NCBI RefSeq assembly: GCF_001895005.1
Contig: NZ_BCXH01000016.1
Location: 1-64,000 of the forward strand
Length of the DNA: 64,000 bases
Source of the DNA: Rhodococcus yunnanensis NBRC 103083
GTDB lineage: Bacteria > Actinomycetota > Actinomycetes > Mycobacteriales > Mycobacteriaceae
Reading direction: 5' to 3'
Below the pieces are notes generated by a model. That model ran no database searches. It saw nothing but the letters and a program-made list of their open reading frames with translations, and had not been told where the DNA came from. A program made the position numbers and the translations under genes. This document shows, in pieces, positions 15,987 through 24,358 of the stretch (positions within the stretch are counted from its first letter, which is position 1; the number at the start of each line of letters is the position of its first letter).

Positions 15987-16451
15987 ATGAGCATTGCACT
16001 CGTGCGAAATCCCGGTGACGGAACTAACTTTCAGTACCACAACAACGTGATCGAGCAGGTGGCGACCAACGAGGAGACCAACGGCGCGGTCAGCGTCATG
16101 CGGCTCACCGTCGGCCGCGAGGACGCCCCGCCCCTGCACACTCACAGCCGGGAGGACGAGAGCTGGGTCGTCCTCTCCGGCCGTGTCCGCTTCTGGGTCG
16201 GGTCGAACACGCTCGACGACTGCGAGGTCCACGACGCCGAGGAAGGCGCGTACATCCACGTCTCCAGGCTCGTGCCGCACACCTTTCAGACGATCACGTC
16301 CAACGCCGAGGTGCTCGTCATCAATAACCCGGGTGCCATCGAGGGGCTTTTCCACTCGGTCGGCCCTGGCGGCGGACGTCAGGTCACCGATCACGCCGAC
16401 CTCGCCGCGCAGTACGGCGTCGTGAATCTCGACAACCCGCCTCGCGCATAG
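15987..16451 (+). CDS. Cupin-fold protein
   Basis: 154 residues with a strong AGGAGGAA ribosome-binding site. Cupin motif 1 is PPLHTHSREDESWVVLSGRVRF (about 50-71), with two His and Glu metal ligands, and motif 2 covers VSRLVPHTFQTITSNAEVLVIN (about 92-113), with the third His. It should bind a metal and could be an oxygenase, isomerase or a sensor. Fourth gene of the TetR-linked cluster. The NNVIEQVATNEETNG segment is family-typical of small quercetinase-like cupins, but the substrate is not known. Confidence 0.75.
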   Translation: MSIALVRNPGDGTNFQYHNNVIEQVATNEETNGAVSVMRLTVGREDAPPLHTHSREDESWVVLSGRVRFWVGSNTLDDCEVHDAEEGAYIHVSRLVPHTFQTITSNAEVLVINNPGAIEGLFHSVGPGGGRQVTDHADLAAQYGVVNLDNPPRA

Positions 16452-16479
16452 ATTTTCGCGACAATCCGAAGGATCACCG

Positions 16480-16842
16480 ATGAGCAAGGAACTCGAGAAC
16501 AAGGTCGTCGACTATCTCCAGGCATTGGAGAGAACCGATTGGCAGTCGGCGCGAAGCCTCTGTGCCGCCGACGCGACCGTCTGGCACAACGACGGCAAAG
16601 GTGACGAGACACTCGACGAATATTTCGACGGGTTGAAGGTACAGATCGGCCTGTACCAGTCGATTCGGTACGACATCATCCGCCAACTCTCACAGGCGGG
16701 AGGTGTTCTCCAACAGCACGTCGTGCGCGTGGTGGCGAAGAACGGCGAACGCGGCGGGGTGCACGCAGCGGTCTACTTCGGTTTCGACGAGACCGACAAG
16801 ATCACCCGCATCGAGGCGTACGCGAACTACATCCCCGAGTAG
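16480..16842 (+). CDS. SnoaL-like (NTF2-fold) protein 3
   Basis: 120 residues. LENKVVDYLQALERTDWQSARSLCAADATVWHNDGKGDETLDEY is the classic start of a SnoaL/ketosteroid-isomerase-like chain, and GVHAAVYFGFDETDKITRIEAY the end. GAAGGA precedes the ATG. Last gene of the co-directional run from 14650, all with gaps below 35 bp. Three NTF2-fold proteins with a VOC and a cupin in one cluster suggest a short pathway that isomerises, hydrates or cleaves a ring compound. Confidence 0.7.
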   Translation: MSKELENKVVDYLQALERTDWQSARSLCAADATVWHNDGKGDETLDEYFDGLKVQIGLYQSIRYDIIRQLSQAGGVLQQHVVRVVAKNGERGGVHAAVYFGFDETDKITRIEAYANYIPE

Positions 16843-16941
16843 TAGAACCGTTCTCTCGTAGCGGTAGTGCACAGCCCTGTCGACGAACTCGATGCCGACG
16901 CGATCTCCGAGATCGAGAGGTCGTCGCCGGCGTCGACACCC

Positions 16942-16971
16942 TTGTGTCACTTAGTGACAGTTTGCTACGGT
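16942..16971 (+). promoter_or_regulatory. Promoter with TetR-type palindrome
   Basis: TGTCAC-TTA-GTGACA at 16945-16959 is a perfect palindrome directly before the TetR gene. TTGTGT (16942-16947) and TACGGT (16966-16971) could be -35 and -10, 18 bp apart, with the palindrome between them. The predicted transcript would start almost at the ATG at 16976, so the mRNA may be leaderless. Autorepression is likely. Confidence 0.6.
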
Positions 16972-16975
16972 CGTC

Positions 16976-17728
16976 ATGAGCAAGACGAACGACCCATCAG
17001 GCAACCCACCCGACGGGAGGGCGCGAATGACGAAGGCCGCCAAGGACAGTCCATCGCCGCCGGACGCCAGCCGGCTTCGGCAGTCTCGGCTCGACGTGTC
17101 ACGAACAGCGGTCGAGCTGATCTGGGACAAGGGTCTGGCCCGAACGAGCGGCGAGGACATCGCAGCGGCAGCAGGAATATCGGTCCGCACACTCTGGCGG
17201 TACTTCCGCAGCAAGGAAGCATCGGTAGAACCTGTTCTGGCGCAATCGGTTCGGTGGTTCACCGCCAGCCTACAACGCTGGCCGCAGACCGAGTCGATCG
17301 AGGACCATCTCGCCGCCGACTGGGAGCGGCATCCGCCGTCGCATCAGCAGATCGACGACGACCTGGCCGCGATGAAAGTCATCACGCTCGCTCGGACGAC
17401 ACCGGAGTTGCGGACCGGGTGGTTGATCGTCTGCGACGAATTCGAACGTGAAATCGCTCCCACGGTGGCCTCGCGCCTCGGGCCCGGCGCCGACGAACTG
17501 ACCGTCGGGCTCAACAGCGCTGCCGTCATCGCCGCGTTTCGCCTCGTCAGCGAAGCGGTGAGCGCGCAGGTCACAGCGGTACCCGACGGCACACGTCACA
17601 CTGCGACACAGATCCCCGGCCGAGATGTCGACGCCGCGTCTCTTCTCGCGCGCGCGATCCGACTCGCCACACCCGAGCCGATCAGCAATCCCCTCCCGTA
17701 CGCCGACGACAGGAGCCGATCTCGATGA
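16976..17728 (+). CDS. TetR-family transcriptional regulator
   Basis: 250 residues from the ATG at 16976; another ATG at 17030 would remove a disordered, Pro-rich leader. The helix-turn-helix is at about residues 59-79 (SGEDIAAAAGISVRTLWRYF). The C-terminal domain resembles MftR-like regulators of actinobacteria. A perfect 15-bp palindrome lies just upstream. The stop overlaps the start of the secreted hydrolase gene as ATGA, so regulator and hydrolase form one operon and the hydrolase is probably induced with its own repressor. Confidence 0.85.
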   Translation: MSKTNDPSGNPPDGRARMTKAAKDSPSPPDASRLRQSRLDVSRTAVELIWDKGLARTSGEDIAAAAGISVRTLWRYFRSKEASVEPVLAQSVRWFTASLQRWPQTESIEDHLAADWERHPPSHQQIDDDLAAMKVITLARTTPELRTGWLIVCDEFEREIAPTVASRLGPGADELTVGLNSAAVIAAFRLVSEAVSAQVTAVPDGTRHTATQIPGRDVDAASLLARAIRLATPEPISNPLPYADDRSRSR

Positions 17729-19323
17729 GCACAGCCCCCTGGCGCGACCCCAGCAGTGATCACCGCAGCCGCCCGCGTTTGTTACTTCGAGGGGCCGCCG
17801 CCGCCGGCGCGCTGCTCCTGACGCTCGGGGCGTGCGCCGACGCCTCGGACTCCGAGCAGGAGGCCGACCCCTCGGCGGACGTTCAACGCTTCTACGATCA
17901 GGACCTCGTCTTCGGCGCGTGCGACGGGTACGCCACCACGGCCACGGACGAGACCTCGTTCTCATCGGATCCCGCATTCCAATGCGCACGCCTCGAGGTG
18001 CCGCTGAACTACGAGGAACCCGCAGGTCGGACCGCACAGATCGCAGTGCTGAAGTCCCCAGCCCGAGGCGAATCGACGGGATCACTCGTACTGAACCCCG
18101 GCGGTCCGGGCGGGCCCGGCATGGGCATGGCGGCGCTGACCTCGACGACCCTAGCCGGCAGCCCCGTCTCCGAGAAGTTCGATCTGGTCGGTTTCGACCC
18201 ACGAGGCGTCGGTGCATCCACGCCCACCATTCACTGCTTCACCGACGCGGAAACAGATGCAGGCGACGCCAATACGACCCTCCTCGTCGGTGAAGGCCAA
18301 TGGACCGAGGACGACACGCGACGCATCGCCGACCAGTGCGCCGACGGCTCGGGCGGTGCCGACGTGCTCGCCCACGTCGGCACCCGCGACGCCGTCCGCG
18401 ACATGGACATCCTCCGTGCAGCCCTCGGCGACGAGAAACTGACCTACCTCGGCCAGAGTTACGGCACACGCCTCGGCGCCGTCTACGCCGAGATGTTCCC
18501 GCAGAATGTGCGGGCACTCGTCCTCGACGGCGCAGTCGACCCCCAATTGGGCACTGCGGAACGACGTCTGACGCAGTACGCAGGCTTCCAGCGGTCGTTC
18601 GATCAGATGGCCGCATTCTGCGCAGGCACGCCCGATTGCCCCCTGGGCAACGACCCAGCCGAGGCCACCCGCGCCTTCCAGGACACGCTCCGCCCCCTCA
18701 TCGATCGGCCCATCATCGCCCCGGACGGACGAGCGATGGATTTCAACACCGCGTTCGGGGCTGTCTCCGCGGGACTCTACGACGCGGCGGCATGGCCGGC
18801 GATCATCAAGGGCATCGAAGAGATCCAAACCGGCAGGGCGGACATCTTCTTCGTGCTCATCGACGCCGTCGCAGGCCGAGACGAGAACGGCCACTACGCC
18901 AATTTCAACGACGCGCTCCTGGCCATCAACTGCATGGACGAGGAGCGAAGCACACCCGAGCAGCAGGTGGATCTCAGAGAGCAGATCCAGCAAATCGCCC
19001 CGGTCAGCGACCCGGGTAACGGTGCAGCCGGTGCACGTGACGCCTGCGAATTCTGGCCTGCCGAACCGACTCTCGGCTACCCGTACGCCGACAACATCGA
19101 AGGATTGCCCACGACGTTGACGATCTCGGTCACCGGCGACCCGTCCACCCCCTTCGACGCAGGAGTGAGCCTCGCCGACACCCTCGGCGGCGCCATGCTG
19201 ACCGTGGACGGCGAACAGCACACCATCGCCTCCTCCGGTACAAGCGAGTGCGTCGACGCGGTGGTGGCGGACTACCTGATCGGCCTGACAGTGCCTGCGG
19301 AAGACACTCGCTGCGCGATCTGA
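17725..19323 (+). CDS. Secreted lipoprotein alpha/beta-hydrolase, TAP-like peptidase
   Basis: 532 residues. After a basic start there is a hydrophobic signal with lipobox LGAC (lipidated Cys37). The hydrolase domain has LVLNPGGPGGPGM as oxyanion loop (about 122-134), GQSYG with nucleophile Ser245, and a C-terminal TAP-like domain ending with the catalytic His in VDGEQHTIASSGTSECVDAVVADYL. This is the architecture of the Streptomyces tripeptidyl aminopeptidases and mycobacterial SlpD/Rv2223c-type proteases. It should cleave short peptides or amides outside the membrane. A second member lies at 20.7 kb. Confidence 0.85.
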   Translation: MSTAPWRDPSSDHRSRPRLLLRGAAAAGALLLTLGACADASDSEQEADPSADVQRFYDQDLVFGACDGYATTATDETSFSSDPAFQCARLEVPLNYEEPAGRTAQIAVLKSPARGESTGSLVLNPGGPGGPGMGMAALTSTTLAGSPVSEKFDLVGFDPRGVGASTPTIHCFTDAETDAGDANTTLLVGEGQWTEDDTRRIADQCADGSGGADVLAHVGTRDAVRDMDILRAALGDEKLTYLGQSYGTRLGAVYAEMFPQNVRALVLDGAVDPQLGTAERRLTQYAGFQRSFDQMAAFCAGTPDCPLGNDPAEATRAFQDTLRPLIDRPIIAPDGRAMDFNTAFGAVSAGLYDAAAWPAIIKGIEEIQTGRADIFFVLIDAVAGRDENGHYANFNDALLAINCMDEERSTPEQQVDLREQIQQIAPVSDPGNGAAGARDACEFWPAEPTLGYPYADNIEGLPTTLTISVTGDPSTPFDAGVSLADTLGGAMLTVDGEQHTIASSGTSECVDAVVADYLIGLTVPAEDTRCAI

Positions 19324-19337
19324 TACCGGTCTCTGCG

Positions 19338-19931
19338 CTACCTCTGTGTCCCCAGGACCGCGTCGACAGCGAAATACAATGTCGCCGTTTCGTGTTCGAG
19401 AGCGGATACCTCGAACGGCAAGGCCCGCTGTATCGACAGGCCGTTCAGCACGGTGTTCAAGAAGTCCGCGTGCTTCGCCGAATCATCGCCGGAGCCATGG
19501 CCTTCCTTGGCCAGCGTTGCCAGCCAGTGCTCCATCCGGCGCCGTCCCTCGTCTTCCAAGCTCTGGTAGGCCGCGCGCATGGCGTCGGTGGGTTCGGGGA
19601 CGATGAACGCCTCGAAGACCTTGATCCACCCCTGACGCTTCTCGGTTCCGGTCTGCGGGGCGAGTATCTGTCGCAGGCACTGCACCAGCCGATCGCGGGC
19701 GGGTACCGTGCGGTCGTGGATCACGTCGTCACCAGGCGTCGCGACGTCGTAGATCGTCTCGAGGACGGCGTCGCGTAACGCTCGCTGCGTCGGAAAGTGG
19801 TGTCGCAACGACCCCATGCTCACCCCGGCCCGCGCCGCTACCGTGCGGACACTCAGCGTCGACGCCGGGTCTTCACCGAATAGTTCGCACGCCGCGACGA
19901 TGATCTTCGCGCGCGTGTTCAGCTCCGTCAT
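19338..19931 (-). CDS. TetR-family transcriptional regulator
   Basis: 197 residues from the ATG at 19931, preceded by GGGAGGG; the longer frame is rejected for lack of such a site. The helix-turn-helix is at about residues 28-48 (SVRTVAARAGVSMGSLRHHF). The C-terminal part has the TetR_C_6 (BetI-like) pattern with KHADFLNTVLNGLSIQRAL. It is divergent from the small membrane protein and the second TAP hydrolase; a 28-bp perfect inverted repeat lies between them, and it probably represses both directions. Confidence 0.85.
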   Translation of the reverse strand: MTELNTRAKIIVAACELFGEDPASTLSVRTVAARAGVSMGSLRHHFPTQRALRDAVLETIYDVATPGDDVIHDRTVPARDRLVQCLRQILAPQTGTEKRQGWIKVFEAFIVPEPTDAMRAAYQSLEDEGRRRMEHWLATLAKEGHGSGDDSAKHADFLNTVLNGLSIQRALPFEVSALEHETATLYFAVDAVLGTQR

Positions 19932-19951
19932 TGCACCCTCCCACCTTCGAT

Positions 19952-19979
19952 TAGCACACCGTACTAGCACGGTGTGCTA
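19952..19979. promoter_or_regulatory. 28-bp TetR operator
   Basis: TAGCACACCG (19952-19961) and CGGTGTGCTA (19970-19979) form a perfect 10-bp inverted repeat with an 8-bp centre (TACTAGCA). A half-site GCGTGCTAG follows at 20009-20017. It lies 20 bp from the TetR start, where a repressor would cover both divergent promoters. Confidence 0.75.
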
Positions 19980-20035
19980 GCGTCGGGTCATCGCACGCAA
20001 CAGTACAGCGTGCTAGTCCCAGGAAGGAGATGCAG

Positions 20036-20677
20036 ATGGTGTTCGACGAGTGGAAGCATCGCCGGGCGGCAAGCCGCGTCCACGTCGGCGACGGATCAGC
20101 ACTACAACGCTTTCGATGGTGGCAGCTACCCGGCAGGGCCCTGTTCTACCTGCGACTGGACCGACTCGAGTACGCCGTCGACGTTCGGCATTGGCAGAAC
20201 CAGAGCTCCGGTGAGGTGAAAGCAAACCTGTATCGCGACGGTCGACGCCTCGCCGTGTCGAAGCTGCCCGCAGAATTCCCCGTCGAAGACGGCATGATTC
20301 AGGTGGCGATGAGTGGCGTCGGGATGAAGCGTTGCCATTACCTCACCCACGACGGCAGCGAGCACGCGCTGACCCCTGACCCTGCGTCGGCAGAAGGTCG
20401 TCGCGCACGCCTGGACAGCAGGCACCCCACTGTCAGCCGCGCCATCGGTGTCGCCTCGGTGTTGCTCTTGCTCATCGGCGTTGTTCTTCTCGTACTGCAG
20501 ATCGCCGAGCCGGTGTCTCGCATCCCACCGATCGCGGATTCGGTCGGCAGCGTCACCTCCCCGATCGATGTGCCGGTGTGGCTGAACATCGCACTCGGCG
20601 TCGGGGCCGCGGTCGCCAGCGCAGAACGCTCCCTTCGGCTCCGCTACCACTGGCTGCTCGACGCAGCCGGCAACTGA
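20036..20677 (+). CDS. Membrane protein of unknown function next to TAP hydrolase
   Basis: 213 residues from the ATG at 20036, which lies 7 bases after AAGGAG; an ATG at 20030 is too close to that site. The first 110 residues are soluble (a beta-rich domain with FRWWQLPGRALFYLRL). Two hydrophobic segments follow, about 135-158 and 183-200, and a basic SLRLRYHW near the end. The N-terminal part is probably cytoplasmic and the loop between helices is outside. I do not recognise the family. It is 19 bp upstream of the second TAP hydrolase and shares its promoter. Confidence 0.6.
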   Translation: MVFDEWKHRRAASRVHVGDGSALQRFRWWQLPGRALFYLRLDRLEYAVDVRHWQNQSSGEVKANLYRDGRRLAVSKLPAEFPVEDGMIQVAMSGVGMKRCHYLTHDGSEHALTPDPASAEGRRARLDSRHPTVSRAIGVASVLLLLIGVVLLVLQIAEPVSRIPPIADSVGSVTSPIDVPVWLNIALGVGAAVASAERSLRLRYHWLLDAAGN

Positions 20678-20696
20678 CTTCCAGTAAGGACTCTCC

Positions 20697-22175
20697 ATGA
20701 AACTCGGACCGACGACCGCAGCGGTCGCTGCAACAGGCATCCTCGTCGCCGCATGCGCACCCACCGACCCTCCTCCGGAACCTGCCCCCGACGTACCGCC
20801 TGCCAGTTGGGCCGCATGCCCCGACGACTTCGACAGCACCGGAATGCAGTGCGCCACTGTGCCTGTGCCTCTGGATTACGACGACCCTGGCGGCGAACAG
20901 ATCGAGCTCACCATCTCCAGGTTGGCGTCGAAGAATCCCGACGAGCGGCGTGGGGTGTTGTTGCTGAACCCGGGCGGGCCAGGCGGTACCGGTGTGGATC
21001 AGCCCACGTTTCTCGAGTCGATGGGCATGCCGCAGAGCGTCTTGGACAGCTACGACCTCATCGGGATCGACACCCGCGGGGTCGGGCACTCCTCGCCCAT
21101 CAGTTGCGGGTTCACCGACGACATCGGGTATTACGGCGCGGTTCCGCCATACGCCTTCGACGACGCAGCATTCGACGAACAAGCCTCGGTGGCACAGGAA
21201 GTCGCCGCACGGTGTGCCGCCAACGACGACGGGCGCCTGCAGCACGTGACCACGGCCAACATGGCGCGCGATCTCGACAGGATCCGAGCCTCGCTCGGTG
21301 AGGACAAGGCCAGCTTCCTCGGTTACTCCTACGGCACCGCCCTCGGCGCGGCATACGCGTCGATGTTCCCCGAGACGTCCGATCGAATCGTGTTGGACAG
21401 CAACATCGGCGACACCTATCTCGACCACGACGGTATGCGTCGATATTCACGCGGGATGGAAGAGACGTTCCCGGATTTCGCGAAATGGGCTGCAGCGAAC
21501 CATGATCGATACGGTCTGGGCAGCACGCCGGAGGAAGTGCGCAGCACCTACTTCGCCATTGCCGACCGACTCGATCGTGCGTCGGTGGACGGGATCGACG
21601 GCCGACTGTTCCGGCTGGCGACGTTCGCCACTCTCTACAATCCCAGGTCCTACGAGACGGCCGCGGAGAACTGGGTGGCCATGCGTGACGGGACCCCGGA
21701 CGGGGAGCAGCCACCGATTCCCGCGACGCCGTCGACGACGGACAACACCTGGTCGGTCTTCCTGGCCGTCACCTGCAACGACGCCGAATGGCCCGACGAC
21801 CCCGCTACCTACCGGCAGGCCATCAGGGAAGACAGCGCCGCGTACCCACTCTTCGGTGCGGCTGCCGCGAATATCATGCCGTGCGCGTTCTGGCAGTCCG
21901 AACCCGAGGCGCCGGTAGCGATCGACGACGACGGTCCCACGAACATCCTGATCGCACAGCACCAGCGCGACCCCGTCACCCCACTTCTCGGCGGTGAGCT
22001 GATCGCCGAGAAGTTCAGCGACCGGTCGAGGCTACTGACCGTCGACGGAAGCGGCCACGGCGTGTACGTCCTCGGCAAGAACGAGTGCGCCCAAGGCGTC
22101 ATCACCGACTACTTGGTCGAGGGCACCATGCCCGAGCAGGACACCACCTGCGAAGCGTCCGTGCCCAATCCGTGA
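20697..22175 (+). CDS. Secreted lipoprotein alpha/beta-hydrolase, TAP-like peptidase
   Basis: 492 residues with lipobox VAAC (Cys20), a Pro-rich linker, LLLNPGGPGGTG oxyanion loop (about 88-99), GYSYG with nucleophile Ser211, the acid in a C-terminal QHQRDPVTP segment and the His in VDGSGHGVYVLGKNECAQ. It has the same family and order of parts as the 17.7-kb hydrolase but clearly diverged, so the two probably differ in peptide preference. Controlled with the upstream membrane protein by the 19.3-kb TetR operator. Confidence 0.85.
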   Translation: MKLGPTTAAVAATGILVAACAPTDPPPEPAPDVPPASWAACPDDFDSTGMQCATVPVPLDYDDPGGEQIELTISRLASKNPDERRGVLLLNPGGPGGTGVDQPTFLESMGMPQSVLDSYDLIGIDTRGVGHSSPISCGFTDDIGYYGAVPPYAFDDAAFDEQASVAQEVAARCAANDDGRLQHVTTANMARDLDRIRASLGEDKASFLGYSYGTALGAAYASMFPETSDRIVLDSNIGDTYLDHDGMRRYSRGMEETFPDFAKWAAANHDRYGLGSTPEEVRSTYFAIADRLDRASVDGIDGRLFRLATFATLYNPRSYETAAENWVAMRDGTPDGEQPPIPATPSTTDNTWSVFLAVTCNDAEWPDDPATYRQAIREDSAAYPLFGAAAANIMPCAFWQSEPEAPVAIDDDGPTNILIAQHQRDPVTPLLGGELIAEKFSDRSRLLTVDGSGHGVYVLGKNECAQGVITDYLVEGTMPEQDTTCEASVPNP

Positions 22176-22219
22176 CACACGCTTGACCTCGAGTGGCGTT
22201 GAGGTTCTACGTTCGAGGC

Positions 22220-22669
22220 ATGACTTCCACGAGGCCTATGCAACCGCCCGCACAACAGCCCATCGGTTTCTGGACGGTGCGCGCCGGGGAGGCGATCCGT
22301 GCGCGCACCCGCGGCGCTCTGCTCGAGGTCGGCGTGTCACAGCCGGAGTGGTGGCTCCTGCACCAGCTGTCCCTCCGTCCCGACGGAATCGATCGAGCCG
22401 AGACCATCGAGAAGATCGGCCACAACGACACCCCGGACGCCATCGTCGACGCCATCGATTCCGCTGTTGCCCAAGGGTGGGTACGCGAGGTCGGCTCGAC
22501 ACTCGTATGCACCGAGTCGGGTCTCGAACAGTTCGAACGCGCCTTCCAGGTTCAACGGGACCTGCAGGCCGAGCGGATGCAGGGCATCAGTGACGCCGAC
22601 TTCGCCACGACGATTCAGGTTCTGCAGCGAACCATCGACAATGTCGGCGGCGCAGCGTGGCACTGGTAG
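22220..22669 (+). CDS. MarR-like winged-helix protein
   Basis: 149 residues from the ATG at 22220. The layout is that of MarR regulators: an N-terminal dimerisation helix (QPIGFWTVRAGEAIRARTRGALLEVGVS), WWLLHQLS as helix 2, a degenerate DNA-recognition helix (NDTPDAIVDAIDSAVAQGWVREVGSTLVCTESG), and a C-terminal dimerisation helix. The common LT.ALV-type recognition sequence is not clear, so DNA binding is probable but not certain. Genomic targets are unknown; no obvious palindrome is adjacent. Confidence 0.55.
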   Translation: MTSTRPMQPPAQQPIGFWTVRAGEAIRARTRGALLEVGVSQPEWWLLHQLSLRPDGIDRAETIEKIGHNDTPDAIVDAIDSAVAQGWVREVGSTLVCTESGLEQFERAFQVQRDLQAERMQGISDADFATTIQVLQRTIDNVGGAAWHW

Positions 22670-22774
22670 TCGAACAGTGCCGTGGCCCTACAAGATCGTC
22701 AGTACCGGTGCGGCGGCGAACCCGGAGCCTTCCAACTCTGTCGACGCGGGCCTGCCGTTCGATACAGTCGAAAG

Positions 22775-23752
22775 ATGTTGCCGCTCGGACTGTCCATGCT
22801 GTGGGAGCAGTCGGTCGATCCTTCGGGCGCGCTCGGCGAGCGATTCGGATTCGACAGCGTCGCCGCCGCCGAGACCTGGGTGTCCACGGTCCTCGCCCGG
22901 ACATGGGGCATCACCGCGGGCGGCTGCACGCGCATCGTGATCAGTGACCATAATGCGATCGTCTGGGTCGACAGCAATCTCGGCCCGCTGGTGGTGAAGT
23001 GGTCACGGGCACGCGAGCGATTCGCAAGCCTGGCGTCGTCGTCCGAAGTGTTGCGCGGCCTCGGGGAACGCGGCTTGCCCGTCGCGGCACCGATCGCGAC
23101 TGTGGACGGACTCGACCGCGTCGTTCTGGGCACGCCGACCGGTCCGCTGTCGGTGACGGTACTGCCGGAGCTGACCGGGGATTGGCTCGATATCGACGAC
23201 GAGTCAGCGGTTCGATCGGCGGGCACGCACCTCGCGGAACTGCACGACGCTCTTCGCAGCGTGCATGTCATCGACACCGCGCCTCGCCTACAGCCGCTGC
23301 ACCGACGCGTCGAGAATTGGTTGGCCGACGGCGATCGCGGATTCGCACCCGATGCGTCACGCCGAATCGGCGAGCTACTCCCGTCACTGCCCGCTCTCGA
23401 CGACGAACCGCAGTTGCTGCACAACGATTTTCGCGCTGCGAATATTCTGACCGAGAACTCCACCGTCGTCGGAATCCTCGACTTCGACGAGGTGCTGATC
23501 GGCCACCGTGTGCACGATCTCGCCAAAGCCAGCGTCTACCTCGGCACCCGCTTCACGGATTGGCGTCCGACACCGCCCGAGGTGCAGCGCACCTTCCGAG
23601 CAGGGTACGAGTCGGTCAGACCACTCGGCCCCACCGAGGCACGCTGGCTGGAGCTGTTGGTGTTGTGGCAGGCCGTCATCGCCGTACCGAATGCCGACGA
23701 CACTGCCGGATGGGCGTCGACGGCTCTTGACCTCGGTGCAGGTGGAACGTAA
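22775..23752 (+). CDS. Aminoglycoside phosphotransferase (APH)-family kinase
   Basis: 325 residues from the ATG at 22775. The small-lobe strand LVVKWSRA carries the ATP-binding Lys, the catalytic loop is HNDFRAANIL (about 220-229; H-x-D-x-x-x-x-N) and the metal-binding Asp is in GILDFDEVLIG. This is the eukaryotic-like kinase fold shared by choline, homoserine and aminoglycoside kinases. No clinical-type aminoglycoside resistance signature is visible, so a metabolic small-molecule kinase is as likely. Confidence 0.75.
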   Translation: MLPLGLSMLWEQSVDPSGALGERFGFDSVAAAETWVSTVLARTWGITAGGCTRIVISDHNAIVWVDSNLGPLVVKWSRARERFASLASSSEVLRGLGERGLPVAAPIATVDGLDRVVLGTPTGPLSVTVLPELTGDWLDIDDESAVRSAGTHLAELHDALRSVHVIDTAPRLQPLHRRVENWLADGDRGFAPDASRRIGELLPSLPALDDEPQLLHNDFRAANILTENSTVVGILDFDEVLIGHRVHDLAKASVYLGTRFTDWRPTPPEVQRTFRAGYESVRPLGPTEARWLELLVLWQAVIAVPNADDTAGWASTALDLGAGGT

Positions 23753-23788
23753 AGATCGAGTGGGGATACCGACCACAGGGGGCGTGCG

Positions 23789-24310
23789 ATGCGTGTCGAC
23801 CGTTCGACCGTAGATCTGTCCGATTACCCGGACCTGGTGGTGGTCTACCTCGGGATGCGGGTCAACCGTCCACGAGGGTTGTTGCGACTGCTCAGGACTG
23901 GACCTCAGATCACCAAGTCCTGGAAGGACGAACCCGACGGACTGCTGCTGCACGAGGACCTCATCTGGTCACTGCTCCCCCCGCACGCCGGGATGCGGCA
24001 GTACTGGCGCGACCTCGACAGCCTCGAACGCTGGACCCGCTCCGAACCTCACCGCGAATGGTGGACGGCGTTCCTCCGCGACTCGGGCGGCACGGGGTTC
24101 TGGCATGAAACGTACCTCCGGCGTGGCGGCATCGAAGCGATCTACGACGACATGGCCAAGCCCACCGGTCTCGCACGAATTGCCACACCGGTCCAAGCCC
24201 GTGGACCGATGTTCTCGGCTCGACGCCGCGCAGGTGACGGCAATCCGGCCACGGCAGATCCCGTCGTCTCCGAAGGCAGCTACTACGCGGACAAACCGAA
24301 GGCGCACTGA
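23789..24310 (+). CDS. DUF4188-like (monooxygenase family) protein
   Basis: 173 residues with a short purine-rich ribosome-binding site (AGGGGG). VVVYLGMRVNRPRGLLRLLRTGPQITKSWKDEPDGLLLHEDLIWSLLPPHAGMRQYWRDLDSLERWTRS is characteristic of the DUF4188 group, which has an alpha+beta ABM/EthD-like fold and resembles fungal phenylacetaldoxime-dehydratase relatives. A haem or small aldehyde-derived substrate has been suggested for relatives; nothing here settles it. A GC hairpin follows its stop. Confidence 0.65.
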   Translation: MRVDRSTVDLSDYPDLVVVYLGMRVNRPRGLLRLLRTGPQITKSWKDEPDGLLLHEDLIWSLLPPHAGMRQYWRDLDSLERWTRSEPHREWWTAFLRDSGGTGFWHETYLRRGGIEAIYDDMAKPTGLARIATPVQARGPMFSARRRAGDGNPATADPVVSEGSYYADKPKAH

Positions 24311-24322
24311 CACTTCGGTCAT

Positions 24323-24339
24323 CGCGGCGCCGAGCCGCG
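24323..24339 (+). terminator. GC-rich stem-loop after the DUF4188 gene
   Basis: CGCGGC (24323-24328) pairs with GCCGCG (24334-24339) around a 5-base loop, 13 bases after the stop at 24310. There is no T-run, as is common in actinobacteria. Confidence 0.4.
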
Positions 24340-24358
24340 GTTATGGCATGATCTCGGC

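Noticed and set aside
22775-23752. Aminoglycoside resistance gene
   Set aside because: Only general APH-fold motifs are present; chromosomal metabolic kinases share them, so resistance cannot be claimed.
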